DNA of 64,000 nt, from contig NZ_CP065139.1 of the NCBI RefSeq assembly GCF_015693305.1, positions 124,001 to 188,000 on the forward strand. The letters are read 5' to 3'. The notes below the pieces were generated by a model. It had not been told where the DNA came from. It ran no database searches and worked only from the letters and a program-made list of their open reading frames with translations. Source of the DNA: Sphingobium sp. Cam5-1. GTDB lineage: Bacteria; Pseudomonadota; Alphaproteobacteria; Sphingomonadales; Sphingomonadaceae. A program made the position numbers and the translations under genes. The stretch's first letter is position 1; the number at the start of each line of letters is the position of its first letter. Positions 26,740 through 35,797 of the stretch are shown one piece after another.

Positions 26740-27743
26740 AAGGGCGGCGTTTCGCAGCCGCGATCGCATCCTGCCTGCTGATTGCAGCGGCGCCGGTCGT
26801 AACTTCTCCAGAAGCAGGATTGAAGTCGGTTAATCCGGAGTTGCGGCCGGTCGCGCGCGGCATCATGCAGGCGCAGCGCAGCGGGGTGACGTACAAGCCC
26901 GCCAAGCCCGGCCCACTGCCCGCAGGGGTCGAGGAGCGGCAGGCACCCGGATCGCGCGGACATCCGGCGGTGCCGGTCTATGTCGTGAACGCTGGTGCCG
27001 AGCAGGGGGCGCCGCGGGGCGCCATCTTCTTTGTCCATGGCGGTGGTTTCATCGGCGGTGATGCGCGGGAAAATCTGCCCGCGCTCAAAAGCCTGGCCGA
27101 GCGGCTGAACTGCGTGATCGTATCGGTGCAATATCGGTTGGCGCCGGAGACGCGTTTCCCCGGACCTCTGGAAGATGCCTATGCGGGTTTGAAATGGCTG
27201 CACGGCAATGCCGCCGCGCTGGGCGTCGATCCGGGGCGGATTGTCGTCATGGGTGAAAGCGCGGGTGGCGGCTTGGCTGCCATGCTGACGATTGCGGCGC
27301 GTGACAGGGGCGAGGTGCCAGTCGCGTTTCAGGCGCTTATCTACCCCATGCTGGACGATCGGACGGGCTCTTCGCGTCCAGTGCCGCCGCATATCGGCCA
27401 GCTGATCTGGACGGCAGAGTCGAACCGGAAGGGCTGGCAGGCGCTGCTGGGGCGACGGCCTGGCGCTGCCACCCAGCCAGAAGGCGCGGTGCCTGCGCGG
27501 GTGAAGAACCTCAAAGGACTTCCACCGACCTTTATCGGGGTCGGGTCCATCGACCTGTTCGTGAACGAGGATGTGGAGTTTGCCCGCCGCCTGATCGATG
27601 CGGATGTCCCTACCGAATTGCTGGTGATACCGGGCGCTTTCCACGGGTTCCAGCTGATCGTGCCGCGCGCGGCCATATCCCAGCAATTCAATGCCGCGCT
27701 CGATGCAGCGTTGGCCCGTGCCCTTTCCCCGGAGAAGAAATGA
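26736..27743 (+). CDS. Alpha/beta-hydrolase, HSL-type esterase, secreted
   Basis: This 335-aa esterase has a signal peptide (KGRRFAAAIASCLLIAAAP). It has the oxyanion motif FFVHGGGFIGGD, nucleophile elbow VVMGESAGGGLAA, acid region GVGSIDLFVNED and catalytic His in PGAFHGFQ, the hormone-sensitive-lipase layout. The start is GTG 26736, overlapping the GH106 stop, with GGAGG 8 nt upstream; the longer frame from 26703 would run inside the previous gene. Placed between two rhamnosidase genes, it probably removes acyl groups (acetyl, cinnamoyl or similar) that block deglycosylation (inference). Confidence 0.88.
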   Translation: MKGRRFAAAIASCLLIAAAPVVTSPEAGLKSVNPELRPVARGIMQAQRSGVTYKPAKPGPLPAGVEERQAPGSRGHPAVPVYVVNAGAEQGAPRGAIFFVHGGGFIGGDARENLPALKSLAERLNCVIVSVQYRLAPETRFPGPLEDAYAGLKWLHGNAAALGVDPGRIVVMGESAGGGLAAMLTIAARDRGEVPVAFQALIYPMLDDRTGSSRPVPPHIGQLIWTAESNRKGWQALLGRRPGAATQPEGAVPARVKNLKGLPPTFIGVGSIDLFVNEDVEFARRLIDADVPTELLVIPGAFHGFQLIVPRAAISQQFNAALDAALARALSPEKK

Positions 27744-30184
27744 TGAGGATGCGCACATTGTTGGCTGCTTCGCTGATGTTGGGTGCTGCGCCCGCCGCTA
27801 TCGCTCAAACGGGTGGTGCTGAGGGCTGGATCAGTCATGCGGAGGCGGGGCCAGCGGTGCGCCCGATCGTCCTGCATTTCCGCCGCACGCTCGACCTGCC
27901 GGACAAACCACGCTCTTATAAGGTGCAAGTAACGGCAGATAACCGTTTCATATTGTTTGTGAATGGTGCGCGCGTGGCGGCAGGGCCTTCGACGGGCGAC
28001 ATCGCCCACTGGCGCGAGGAGAGCATCGACCTAGCGCCCTATATGAAGCGAGGCGTCAACGTCATCGCGGCGACGGTGTGGAACGGGGTGCAGCCCCTGA
28101 AGCTGCCCGCCAATGCCACGCCCGCGCAGATTTCGGCGGCTCAGGGCAGTTCGCTGTTCACCAACACTGCGCCGCTGTTCCAACAGAGCGTCGCGACCGG
28201 GTTTCGCCTGATCGGCGAAGGCGAGGCAGCGGAGCTTTCCACTGACCGGCAGGGGTGGCGGGTGAAGCGCGACCAGGGTCGTGGCTTCGCCAATGGCTGG
28301 GGGCAGGTGAAGCGATGGTATTATGTCGCGGGCAACCCTGAGAAGATCGATGCGGCGAAGGCTGATTTCGATACCGCCGGGCCGCAGGAGAAGGGCGAGG
28401 GCTGGCAGGACGCGGTTCCCGCTCCCGATGCGGCGACGCGGACGCTGGTGGCCGACCGGCTGCCGCAGCAATCCTATACGCCTGTGGCAGCGGGCAAGGT
28501 GGTGCGGACTGACCTGCCTGCCGCCATGGCCTTTCCCGCACGGGCGGTGATAATCCCGGCCAACAGCAAGGCGACCTTGCTTATTCAGCGCGATGCGATG
28601 GTGTCGGCCTATCCTCAGTTGGACGTGTCCGGCGGCAAGGGGGCGGCGATCAAGCTGCTGTGGACCGAGGCGCTATACGATGCGCAGGGCCGCAAGGGCG
28701 ACCGAAACCTGATCGAGGATCGCAAGCCGATCGGCATATGGGACAGCTTTATCGCGGATGGGGAAAAGCGCAGTTTTGCCCCGCTATGGTGGCGGACCTG
28801 GCGCTATGCCGAAATTACGGTTGAGACCAAGGATCAACCGTTGGTGCTGGAGGGGCTAAGAGCCTACGAGACCGGCTATCCGTTCCAACAAGTCGGTAAG
28901 TTCCAAAGCGATGATCCTGAACTTGCTCGGATTTTCGATATAGGTTGGCGCACGGCGCGGGTCGATGCGCATGAAACCTATATGGACACAGCCTATTGGG
29001 AACAGCTGCAATATGCGGGCGACACGCGCCTTCAGATGCTGATTTCCTATGCCGTATCGGGTGACCCCCGTCTGGCCGAGCAGGCGATCGATGCCTTCGC
29101 TGCATCCGATGTTGATGGCGGGTTGATGGAAGGCGCCTGGCCGACGCGCGGCAATAATGTGATCGCGCCCTTCGCGCTGATGTGGGTTGGCATGCTGGAT
29201 GACTGGCGATTGCGGCAGCCCGATCCCGCGCCTATCGTCCGTAACATACCGCGCATGCGCCGGGTTCTGGACTGGTTCGAAACCTACCGCCGCCCCAGCG
29301 GCCTGTTGGGTAAGAATCCGCAATGGAACTTCATCGACTGGGTCGGCCAGCCCGCGACCGATCGGACCATCTTTCCTTCCTATGGCAAGACCGATGAAAG
29401 CTGCCTGATGAGTGTCAGCTGGCTCGGCGCTCTCCAGCAGGGGGCAGCGATCGAGGCAGCCTTTGGCGATGCCAGCCAGGCGCAGCGTTATGCCGCGCGT
29501 GCCGAGACGGTGAAGGCGGCAATCCGCAACCGCTGCTGGGTTCCGGCGCGCGGTCTTTATGCCGATAATCCTGATGGCGACCGATTCAGCCAGCATATGA
29601 ATGCTCTGGCGATCCTTTATGATGTTGCGAACCGCGACGAGGCCGGAGCCATCATCGACCGGATAATGGTGCCGGGCAAAGGGATAGACGCACCGGAAGG
29701 GATCACCAGCGTCAGCTATTATTTTTCCTGGTATCTGGCGCAGGCGCTGGTCCATGCGGGGAAGAGCGACCGTTATCTCGACATGCTCAAGACGTGGCGT
29801 GATCTGCTGGCAATGCACTATACGACCTGGCCGGAAGAGCGCGACGACGCGGGGCAGGGGGGCAAGGGCCAATCGACACGATCGGACAGCCATGCATGGA
29901 GTGCGCACCCGAGCGCAGACCTGCTGGGTATCGTGGCCGGGATTGGGCCTGATGCGCCGGGCTATGCGCGGCTGAAGGTTGAGCCCGCGTTGGGATCGCT
30001 CAAGAGCCTGTCCGCAACCGCTGCCACGCCTCAGGGGCCGGTCAGCGTCCGCTACCGAATTTCGGGAAGCACCTTGAATGCCGAGATCACCCGGCCGACA
30101 GGGTTGCCGGGCGATTTCCTATGGAATGGCAAGCGCTATCCGCTGACGCGCGTCACCACCAAGCTGAAGGTGCCGGTGCGCTAG
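27740..30184 (+). CDS. Alpha-L-rhamnosidase, GH78, secreted
   Basis: This 814-aa protein has a signal peptide (LLAASLMLGAAPAAIAQ) and N-terminal beta domains (GWISHAEAGPAVRPIVLHFR, ADNRFILFVNGARVAAG). The (alpha/alpha)6 catalytic domain is opened by DTAYWEQLQYAGDTRLQMLI, the GH78 segment with key acidic residues, followed by WPTRGNNVIAPFALMWVGML and WNFIDWVG. The C-terminal beta domain includes SDSHAWSAHPSADLLGIVAG, GYARLKVEPALGS and VSVRYRISG. It hydrolyses terminal alpha-L-rhamnose. It overlaps the esterase gene by ATGA and is last in the run. Its end is 16 nt from the convergent esterase gene. Confidence 0.92.
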   Translation: MMRMRTLLAASLMLGAAPAAIAQTGGAEGWISHAEAGPAVRPIVLHFRRTLDLPDKPRSYKVQVTADNRFILFVNGARVAAGPSTGDIAHWREESIDLAPYMKRGVNVIAATVWNGVQPLKLPANATPAQISAAQGSSLFTNTAPLFQQSVATGFRLIGEGEAAELSTDRQGWRVKRDQGRGFANGWGQVKRWYYVAGNPEKIDAAKADFDTAGPQEKGEGWQDAVPAPDAATRTLVADRLPQQSYTPVAAGKVVRTDLPAAMAFPARAVIIPANSKATLLIQRDAMVSAYPQLDVSGGKGAAIKLLWTEALYDAQGRKGDRNLIEDRKPIGIWDSFIADGEKRSFAPLWWRTWRYAEITVETKDQPLVLEGLRAYETGYPFQQVGKFQSDDPELARIFDIGWRTARVDAHETYMDTAYWEQLQYAGDTRLQMLISYAVSGDPRLAEQAIDAFAASDVDGGLMEGAWPTRGNNVIAPFALMWVGMLDDWRLRQPDPAPIVRNIPRMRRVLDWFETYRRPSGLLGKNPQWNFIDWVGQPATDRTIFPSYGKTDESCLMSVSWLGALQQGAAIEAAFGDASQAQRYAARAETVKAAIRNRCWVPARGLYADNPDGDRFSQHMNALAILYDVANRDEAGAIIDRIMVPGKGIDAPEGITSVSYYFSWYLAQALVHAGKSDRYLDMLKTWRDLLAMHYTTWPEERDDAGQGGKGQSTRSDSHAWSAHPSADLLGIVAGIGPDAPGYARLKVEPALGSLKSLSATAATPQGPVSVRYRISGSTLNAEITRPTGLPGDFLWNGKRYPLTRVTTKLKVPVR

Positions 30185-30199
30185 GACGGGGCAGCGGAC

Positions 30200-31108
30200 T
30201 CAGCGCTTCGGGGCTTCCTTTGCCCCGAAGCCGTTGAGGTCGATCCAGCGGAACAACGCTTCGGTCCAACCCTGCGTCGTCGTGCCTTTGTAACCCAGGC
30301 CGAAACCATGACCGCCACGTTGATAGGCGTGGAACTCGATCGGGCGGCGAGCAGCGATCCAGCTTTCGATGAGCCCATAGCCCGCGCGCCCTGACAGCGG
30401 ATCGTCGGTCGCCATCGCCACGAAGGCGGGCGGCGCGTCGGTGGGTACGTCCACCTTTTCCATCGGGGGATAGAGCAAGACGGAGAAGGCAGGACGGTCA
30501 GCAGGTGACGCATCGATGGTCACACGGATCGTCGTTCGCGCTCCGGCAGAAAAGCCGATCATGCCGACCTTGGCCGGATCGACATGCCATTGCGCCGCAC
30601 GCGCGCGGACGAGCTTCAGCGCCGCGATCCCATCGGCGATCGCATAAGGGGGCGTGACGATGCGCAGACCTCCACCGGGCTTGCCGACCCAGTCGGTCAT
30701 TCTGCCCTGCATCATCTTGCCGAAAGCTGGCCAGTCGCGCGGGGTCGGGTCCAACCGGTATTTGAGCACGAAGGCGGCGATGCCCTGATCGGCCAGCAGG
30801 CGAGCGACCTCCATCCCCTCATGATCCCAGGAAAGCGTCATGAAGCCGCCGCCCGGCGCAATGACCATGGCGGTGCCGGTCGCTTTTGCCGGGTCGGGGA
30901 GGACGGGCAGCAAGGCGGCTTCGCTGGTATTACGGACGCTCATGTTGCCGGACTTACCGAACCAGATTTCAGGTCCGTTGCCGCCGGGCACGGGGCCGGT
31001 GCCAAGAGGGATCGCCTGCTGCAATTCCGACGGGGCGGGCAGTTGCGCAGCCGCCGCCGTGGTCCCTAAAATCCATGCGGCAGCCAGGCAAACGAGCGTC
31101 GTTTTCAT
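30200..31108 (-). CDS. Alpha/beta-hydrolase, acetylxylan-esterase-like, secreted
   Basis: This 302-aa protein has a signal peptide (TLVCLAAAWILGTTAAAA) and the opening IPLGTGPVPGGNG. The oxyanion region is VIAPGGGFMTLSWDHEG, the nucleophile elbow is VGMIGFSAGARTT, the acid is in AMATDDPLSG, and the His is in YQRGGHGFGLG. This matches the BD-FAE/acetylxylan-esterase-like group found in carbohydrate-use loci. It lies 16 nt from the GH78 gene on the opposite strand and 27 nt after the epimerase-like gene, with which it probably forms an operon. It probably deacylates carbohydrate esters. Confidence 0.85.
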   Translation of the reverse strand: MKTTLVCLAAAWILGTTAAAAQLPAPSELQQAIPLGTGPVPGGNGPEIWFGKSGNMSVRNTSEAALLPVLPDPAKATGTAMVIAPGGGFMTLSWDHEGMEVARLLADQGIAAFVLKYRLDPTPRDWPAFGKMMQGRMTDWVGKPGGGLRIVTPPYAIADGIAALKLVRARAAQWHVDPAKVGMIGFSAGARTTIRVTIDASPADRPAFSVLLYPPMEKVDVPTDAPPAFVAMATDDPLSGRAGYGLIESWIAARRPIEFHAYQRGGHGFGLGYKGTTTQGWTEALFRWIDLNGFGAKEAPKR

Positions 31109-31135
31109 TCCAGCTCTCCCTATATCTTCTCCGGC

Positions 31136-32557
31136 TTAACCGGCAGCGTCGCCCCATACCTGCGCGAAGAAGGGATTGCGCGCCGCTTCCGCTTCATAGG
31201 CGGCGGTATCGATCATGGTGACGGGGCACCAATGACCGCCCTGGAGGTATAGGCGTGGCGTCATAGTGAAACGATGGCCCACAGCGGACTGCCATTCCAC
31301 GGGTATGTCCGGGCCATCGAAAGAGTTGCCAAGATATTTGCCGCCGCGATATTCCGCCGCTGCCTTCAAATCATCGATCCGCCAGTCTTCCGGCGAACGG
31401 CTTTCGTCATAGCCATGATCGAGCAGGGTCGGTTCCCGCGAAGGCTGGGCGAAGTGGAAGTCGTCCCAATTGCGGGGAATGGCTTCCCACGCCGCACGTG
31501 ATCCGAAATAGGCGCGGATCTTGGCTTCATTATTGGTGGCGAACCAGTTGAGGCTGCCGTCCGGCCCGTTGGCCAGCTTTTCGATCTGTTTTGACACGAC
31601 ACCGGGCATCAGCTTGGGCACCAGGCGTCCGATCCATGGCATATGCCGTGGGGCTTCGCGGAAATACTCATCGAGCGATTGTTCACGGAAGGGCACCAAG
31701 GCTTCGAGCCGGTCGGAGTCGGCATACCATTGGCCGTGGAAATTGCGGGTGGCAAACCAGTGCGGTTTCAACACCTTGCGGTAGTTGGGCATGGATTTTT
31801 CCATGAACTCATGATTCACTACGCGCGATGACGCGCCGCCGCCCAGATTGTAGAAATTGCGCCAGAATGCGTCCGGCACATCGTCGCCGCACAGTGCCGC
31901 CATCAAGCGGCCGCTGTCATTGGCGGTAGACCATTCGAACACGCCATTGAGCGGATTGTGGAACATGATCGGATCGAAAATCTTCCACATTTCGAAATGC
32001 GCCATGCCGCTTTGGCGCACCGATGCCCAGTGAGTGATGCCGCTCTGAGCGACAATCGCTTCGGCCTGAGTCTTGGTGACGGCATAGTGGTCATAGGCGC
32101 TGATCTTGATCGGATCGCCCGTCCGCCCCCAATGCACAGGTGCATTGCGGCTGCCGGTTTCGGCGATGGTGCCGATATAGATGAGCCGTGTCTGCTTGGG
32201 GTCGCCCACCGCGTGGATCGCATCGACGATATTCTGCGCGCCGCCGACGTTGACGCGGGTCACAAGCTCGGCCGGAAGGCGGTCCGCAAGCGGCGATACC
32301 AGAGCGCCGACATGAAGCACGACATGGGCGCCCTCAACCCCCTTGCGGATCGAAGCGGGGTCGGTGAGGTCGCCCCATATCACCTCGGCCAGGCCACGGC
32401 GCTGGACATCCTTCACGACGGGGTGCGACTTTTCCTCTGGCCTTACCAATATTCGCAGACGCAGTGTGTCCGCCTTTTCCGCAATGCGCTTTACCGTCTC
32501 CCGGCCCATATTGCCGGTGGCCCCGGTCAGGAAAATTGTCTTGCGGCTGTCGGTCAT
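31136..32557 (-). CDS. NAD(P)-dependent epimerase/dehydratase-like (extended SDR)
   Basis: This 473-aa cytoplasmic protein has a Rossmann start FLTGATGNMGRE (residues 9-20), acidic and binding loops, and the catalytic YxxxK in YDHYAVTKTQAEAI. About 150 C-terminal residues go beyond the usual epimerase core, including EAIPRNWDDFHFAQPSREPT and PRLYLQGGHWCPVTM. The start ATG at 32557 has AGGGG 9 nt upstream, and a perfect palindrome sits 14 nt further up. It leads a two-gene operon with the esterase. The substrate could be a sugar or the released aglycone. The C-terminal extension is unassigned. Confidence 0.8.
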   Translation of the reverse strand: MTDSRKTIFLTGATGNMGRETVKRIAEKADTLRLRILVRPEEKSHPVVKDVQRRGLAEVIWGDLTDPASIRKGVEGAHVVLHVGALVSPLADRLPAELVTRVNVGGAQNIVDAIHAVGDPKQTRLIYIGTIAETGSRNAPVHWGRTGDPIKISAYDHYAVTKTQAEAIVAQSGITHWASVRQSGMAHFEMWKIFDPIMFHNPLNGVFEWSTANDSGRLMAALCGDDVPDAFWRNFYNLGGGASSRVVNHEFMEKSMPNYRKVLKPHWFATRNFHGQWYADSDRLEALVPFREQSLDEYFREAPRHMPWIGRLVPKLMPGVVSKQIEKLANGPDGSLNWFATNNEAKIRAYFGSRAAWEAIPRNWDDFHFAQPSREPTLLDHGYDESRSPEDWRIDDLKAAAEYRGGKYLGNSFDGPDIPVEWQSAVGHRFTMTPRLYLQGGHWCPVTMIDTAAYEAEAARNPFFAQVWGDAAG

Positions 32558-32571
32558 GATGCGTCCCCTAA

Positions 32572-32587
32572 ATTATGGGCCCATAAT
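32572..32587. promoter_or_regulatory. Perfect 16-bp palindrome (operator candidate)
   Basis: ATTATGGGCCCATAAT is fully self-complementary. It lies 14 nt upstream of the epimerase-like start codon and about 290 nt upstream of the receptor gene on the other strand. It overlaps the region where the epimerase-esterase promoter should be, so it is probably a repressor or regulator site. Confidence 0.55.
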
Positions 32588-32877
32588 CGCACTTTGGCGT
32601 GCCAATAACAAGAATGTAGTTTGAGCGGAACCGTCGAGACATCGATAGCGATTACCCGTCGATCAACGAAAAATGCGATCAGATGAACATTCATTCATAT
32701 ATATGCGGATGTCCCGCTCGCATTCGCTACGAATGAATTGGTTATGTGTTGCTCATAAAACACGGTGTCGTGCGAAAATCGGCAAGGTGATGAGTCTCCG
32801 GATTGCGATGAAGCCCTACGGCCGTTAGCGGGCTCCACATCGCTCGGGCCAAGTCCGGGCTTCTCGGAAAGGATGTC
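32588..32877. other. Divergent spacer upstream of TonB receptor B
   Basis: This 290-bp spacer holds no supported gene. An AT-rich stretch at 32680-32705 (CATTCATTCATATATATG) is the likeliest promoter area for the receptor. The ribosome site GGAAAGGA at 32865-32872 serves ATG 32878. No clear -35/-10 pair could be fixed. Confidence 0.5.
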
Positions 32878-35190
32878 ATGAAGAAGGTTACCGGAATTTC
32901 TGCATTGTTGTGCGGTGCGGCACTGATTGTCCCTGTTGCTGCTTGGGCGCAGGAAGGTGTCAGCAACGATGACAGCGCCACCAACGAAATCGTCGTAACA
33001 GCGACTCGTGAAGCGCGTTCGCTTCAGTCGGTGCCGATGGCCGTGAACGTCGCGACCGGCGAACAGCTTCAGAAGTTCAACATCTTCGACGCAAAGGACG
33101 TGCAGCAGCTCGCGCCGGGCCTTGAGCTGACCAACACCACCGGCCGCAACAACACGACCACCCTGCGTGGCGTGACCTTTGATCCCGACCAGGGCACCAG
33201 CCCGGCGGTTCAGGTCTATTATAACGAAATTCCGACGGATGCGCAGACCGTTTATACGGCGCTCTATGACATCCAGCAGATTGAAGTGCTGCGTGGTCCG
33301 CAGGGCCTGCTGCGCGGCCTGTCTGCACCGGCCGGTTCCATCACCATCGCGACGCGCCGTCCGAACTTCGACGAAATCGAAGGCTATGCGCAGGCGACCG
33401 CAACGTCGCGCGCCGGTTACAACGTCCAGGCTGGTGTTTCGCTGCCCTTCAATGACACGCTCGCGATCCGCGTCGCTGGCCTGGTCGATGGCAATCGTCT
33501 CAACAACGTCCGCAACATCACTACTGGCGAGCGTGCCCGCAGTCGCACCGAAAGCGCGCGCGTCACGCTGGGCTGGCGTCCGAGCAGCGACTTCACCGCT
33601 TATCTGAGCTACCAGTATCTGTTTGCGGACAATATCCAGCCCCAGCAGGTTGTCGGTGCTGGCAACGTGCCGGACGGCGTCAATGCGTCTGGCCCCGCGC
33701 TTTCAGAGTCTGATTATGCTGCCGTCTCGGATGGCCGATTCCGCAACCAGAATGAGAGCCACATCGTCAATCTGGCCTTCGATTATGATCTAGGCCCGGC
33801 CACCCTGTCGTTCGTCGGCGCTCACCAGTACAGCAGGCTGAAGGCTGAACGCGACCTCGACGCGGGCAACGCCATCCCTGATTATGTGTACGCATCGACT
33901 GTCAATTCGCCCTACAAGGTGGATTCGGCCGAACTGCGCCTTGCCTCCAACAACAAGGAAGGCTTCGGCTGGGGCGTTGGTGCATTCTACACCAAGCAGA
34001 CTGGCACCGTTGTGACCAACCAGCGGGCAGACGCGTTTTTCGCTCCCACCCCGATTGCGGCTGGACTCTTCTTGCCGATCAATACGGAAGTCTTCACTCC
34101 GGTGGATACGCAAACTTGGTCATTCAACGGCAATCTGAGATATCGTTCCAATGGCTTCTCGATTGAAGGCGGTCTTCGTTATTCGATCATCAAGAATGTT
34201 CAGACGACCGACATCTTCGTGACATCTCCCGCCTTCCCGGCCGGCCCTCCGATCGAAGGCGTGCCGGCGAACCTGCAGCGCTTCACGGACAAGCCTCTCA
34301 CGGGCGGCGTTACGGTCTCCTATGAGTTCAATCCGCGCCTCAACGCATATTTTGCCTATGGTCACTCCTACCGTGCTGGCAGCACTGGCGTCGCTGTACC
34401 GGTAGGCGTGAGCGAGGATCTGATCCGTACCAAGGCAGAAAAGACCGACTCCTTCGAGGCAGGTTTGAAGGGTAAGTTGTTCGACAACCGCGCGAACTTC
34501 ACTATTTCCGCCTTCTATCAGACGTTGGAAAATTATCTGAGCCGGTTCACGGGCATCTACTATGAGTCTGCGGCGGCCAATCCTCCGACGGGCGGCTTCG
34601 ATTTCAACTATAATGGCGATGCCAAGATCAAGGGTATCGAAGCGTCCATCGACGGGCGGGTGACGGATAATTGGGACCTGGGCGTCAGCGCATCCTATGT
34701 TCGTGCGCGCTACAAAGATGCTCTGGTGCCCTGCAATGACTATGCAGGCACTGGCGTTCCCAATCAGAACGGCGCACCGGCTGTAACTGGCCCAGGCAAT
34801 GTCAGCTATTGCGTGACAAACGGTCGTCTGTCCCAGACTCCTGACTTCACCCTCACCGCCAATACGGAAATCCGTTTCCCGATGGGTGAGTTCACCCCGT
34901 TTGTGCGGGCGCTCGTCAACTATCGTCCGGGCTTCTACGCAGATCAGGTCGATTATGACTATCGTTCGCGTACCCTGCTGAACCTGTTTGCAGGTTTCCG
35001 CACGGAAGACGATCGGTTCGAGCTGACCGCGTTCGCGAAGAATTTGCTGAACCAGAAGCGGATCACCAACATCAGCCTGGGCACCGCCCAGATTAATACG
35101 GCCATTGGTGTTCCTTATGAATCAGGTTATCGTACGGTGAACGTCACCAATCCGCGCGAATTCGGCCTGACCGGAACGTTCCGGTTCTGA
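32878..35190 (+). CDS. TonB-dependent outer-membrane receptor (paralogue B)
   Basis: This 770-aa receptor has a signal peptide ending AAWAQE and a TonB-box region NEIVVTATREARSLQSVP. The plug contains TTLRGVTFDPDQG, QIEVLRGPQGLLRGLSAPAG and IATRRPNF. The barrel ends in the aromatic strand REFGLTGTFRF. It sits beside the rhamnosidase, esterase and epimerase genes and is the likely importer of the glycoside substrate. It is a close paralogue of the receptor at 11311-13728 and lies in opposite orientation about 19 kb away. The extracellular-loop regions diverge more than the plug. A strong terminator follows at 35223. Confidence 0.95.
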   Translation: MKKVTGISALLCGAALIVPVAAWAQEGVSNDDSATNEIVVTATREARSLQSVPMAVNVATGEQLQKFNIFDAKDVQQLAPGLELTNTTGRNNTTTLRGVTFDPDQGTSPAVQVYYNEIPTDAQTVYTALYDIQQIEVLRGPQGLLRGLSAPAGSITIATRRPNFDEIEGYAQATATSRAGYNVQAGVSLPFNDTLAIRVAGLVDGNRLNNVRNITTGERARSRTESARVTLGWRPSSDFTAYLSYQYLFADNIQPQQVVGAGNVPDGVNASGPALSESDYAAVSDGRFRNQNESHIVNLAFDYDLGPATLSFVGAHQYSRLKAERDLDAGNAIPDYVYASTVNSPYKVDSAELRLASNNKEGFGWGVGAFYTKQTGTVVTNQRADAFFAPTPIAAGLFLPINTEVFTPVDTQTWSFNGNLRYRSNGFSIEGGLRYSIIKNVQTTDIFVTSPAFPAGPPIEGVPANLQRFTDKPLTGGVTVSYEFNPRLNAYFAYGHSYRAGSTGVAVPVGVSEDLIRTKAEKTDSFEAGLKGKLFDNRANFTISAFYQTLENYLSRFTGIYYESAAANPPTGGFDFNYNGDAKIKGIEASIDGRVTDNWDLGVSASYVRARYKDALVPCNDYAGTGVPNQNGAPAVTGPGNVSYCVTNGRLSQTPDFTLTANTEIRFPMGEFTPFVRALVNYRPGFYADQVDYDYRSRTLLNLFAGFRTEDDRFELTAFAKNLLNQKRITNISLGTAQINTAIGVPYESGYRTVNVTNPREFGLTGTFRF

Positions 35191-35222
35191 TGTTGATCCT
35201 GTCGTAAGGATAGCGTTTCAGA

Positions 35223-35252
35223 GGGCCAGGGGAGGTTATCCCCTGGCCCTTT
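35223..35252 (+). terminator. Intrinsic terminator after TonB receptor B
   Basis: A 10-bp perfect stem, GGGCCAGGGG (35223-35232) with CCCCTGGCCC (35240-35249), has a 7-nt loop and ends in TTT. It separates the receptor from the VOC gene. Confidence 0.85.
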
Positions 35253-35275
35253 CCATATAATCAGGAGTAGGATGA

Positions 35276-35668
35276 ATGACCTCGCATTTTGGTTTTACGA
35301 AGCTTGTGGTGCAAGACCTGGAGGGCACCGCCGCCTTCTACAAGGATGTCGCGGGCCTAGTTGAAATGGCCCGGATTCAGGATACGGTCGGCGATCGGCA
35401 GATCGATGAAATCCTGTTCAATGCTACGGGCGAAGGCGGCGCTACCTTCGTTTTGTTCAAGTTTCTGGATCGGGATGCCCCCGCACAGGATGAGGTGATC
35501 CTGGGATTTCAAACGAGCGACCTTGAGGCGTTTGTCCAGCGGGTCCAAAAGTCTGGCGGCAAGGTTGTCCAACCGATTGAAGTCAGGGAAGCTCATGGTG
35601 TGAAGGTCGCCTTCGTAACCGATCCCGAGGGGCATCTGATCGAGGTTGTGGAATTGCTGGCCAGGTAA
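35276..35668 (+). CDS. VOC-superfamily (glyoxalase/dioxygenase-fold) protein
   Basis: This 130-aa single-module protein opens with FGFTKLVVQDLEGTAAFYKD. The second beta-alpha-beta half is VILGFQTSDLEAFVQRVQKS, and the terminus DPEGHLIEVVELLAR includes the typical metal-ligand Glu. Such proteins are lyases, isomerases or ring-cleavage enzymes, and the reaction is not predictable here. The ribosome site AGGAG stands 9 nt before ATG 35276. It lies between two terminators, so it is likely its own transcript or is reached by read-through from the receptor. Confidence 0.85.
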   Translation: MTSHFGFTKLVVQDLEGTAAFYKDVAGLVEMARIQDTVGDRQIDEILFNATGEGGATFVLFKFLDRDAPAQDEVILGFQTSDLEAFVQRVQKSGGKVVQPIEVREAHGVKVAFVTDPEGHLIEVVELLAR

Positions 35669-35673
35669 AAAGG

Positions 35674-35696
35674 CGGCGCGGGACATGGCCGCGCCG
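35674..35696 (+). terminator. Hairpin after VOC gene, probable terminator
   Basis: An 8-bp stem, CGGCGCGG (35674-35681) with CCGCGCCG (35689-35696), is followed by TCAGTTT. The T-tract is poor. Confidence 0.5.
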
Positions 35697-35797
35697 TCAG
35701 TTTATAAGCTATCCGCCCGTTCCATGGGATCCCTACGTCGCTGAGGCGAGGTGCCGGACGCCGCGTGGGGCAGATCAGGAAGCGCCGAAGGGCACCC

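Noticed and set aside
26673..27758. 361-codon minus-strand frame opposite the HSL-type esterase
   Set aside because: It mirrors the high-GC coding frame; the real plus-strand gene has a full catalytic triad and ribosome site.
28856..29908. 350-codon minus-strand frame opposite GH78
   Set aside because: Antisense shadow of a well-supported glycosidase with no recognisable domain.
11311..35190. Possible composite mobile element bounded by the two similar TonB receptor genes
   Set aside because: The copies are diverged coding genes with no transposase, terminal repeats or target duplications around them; simple paralogy explains the similarity.
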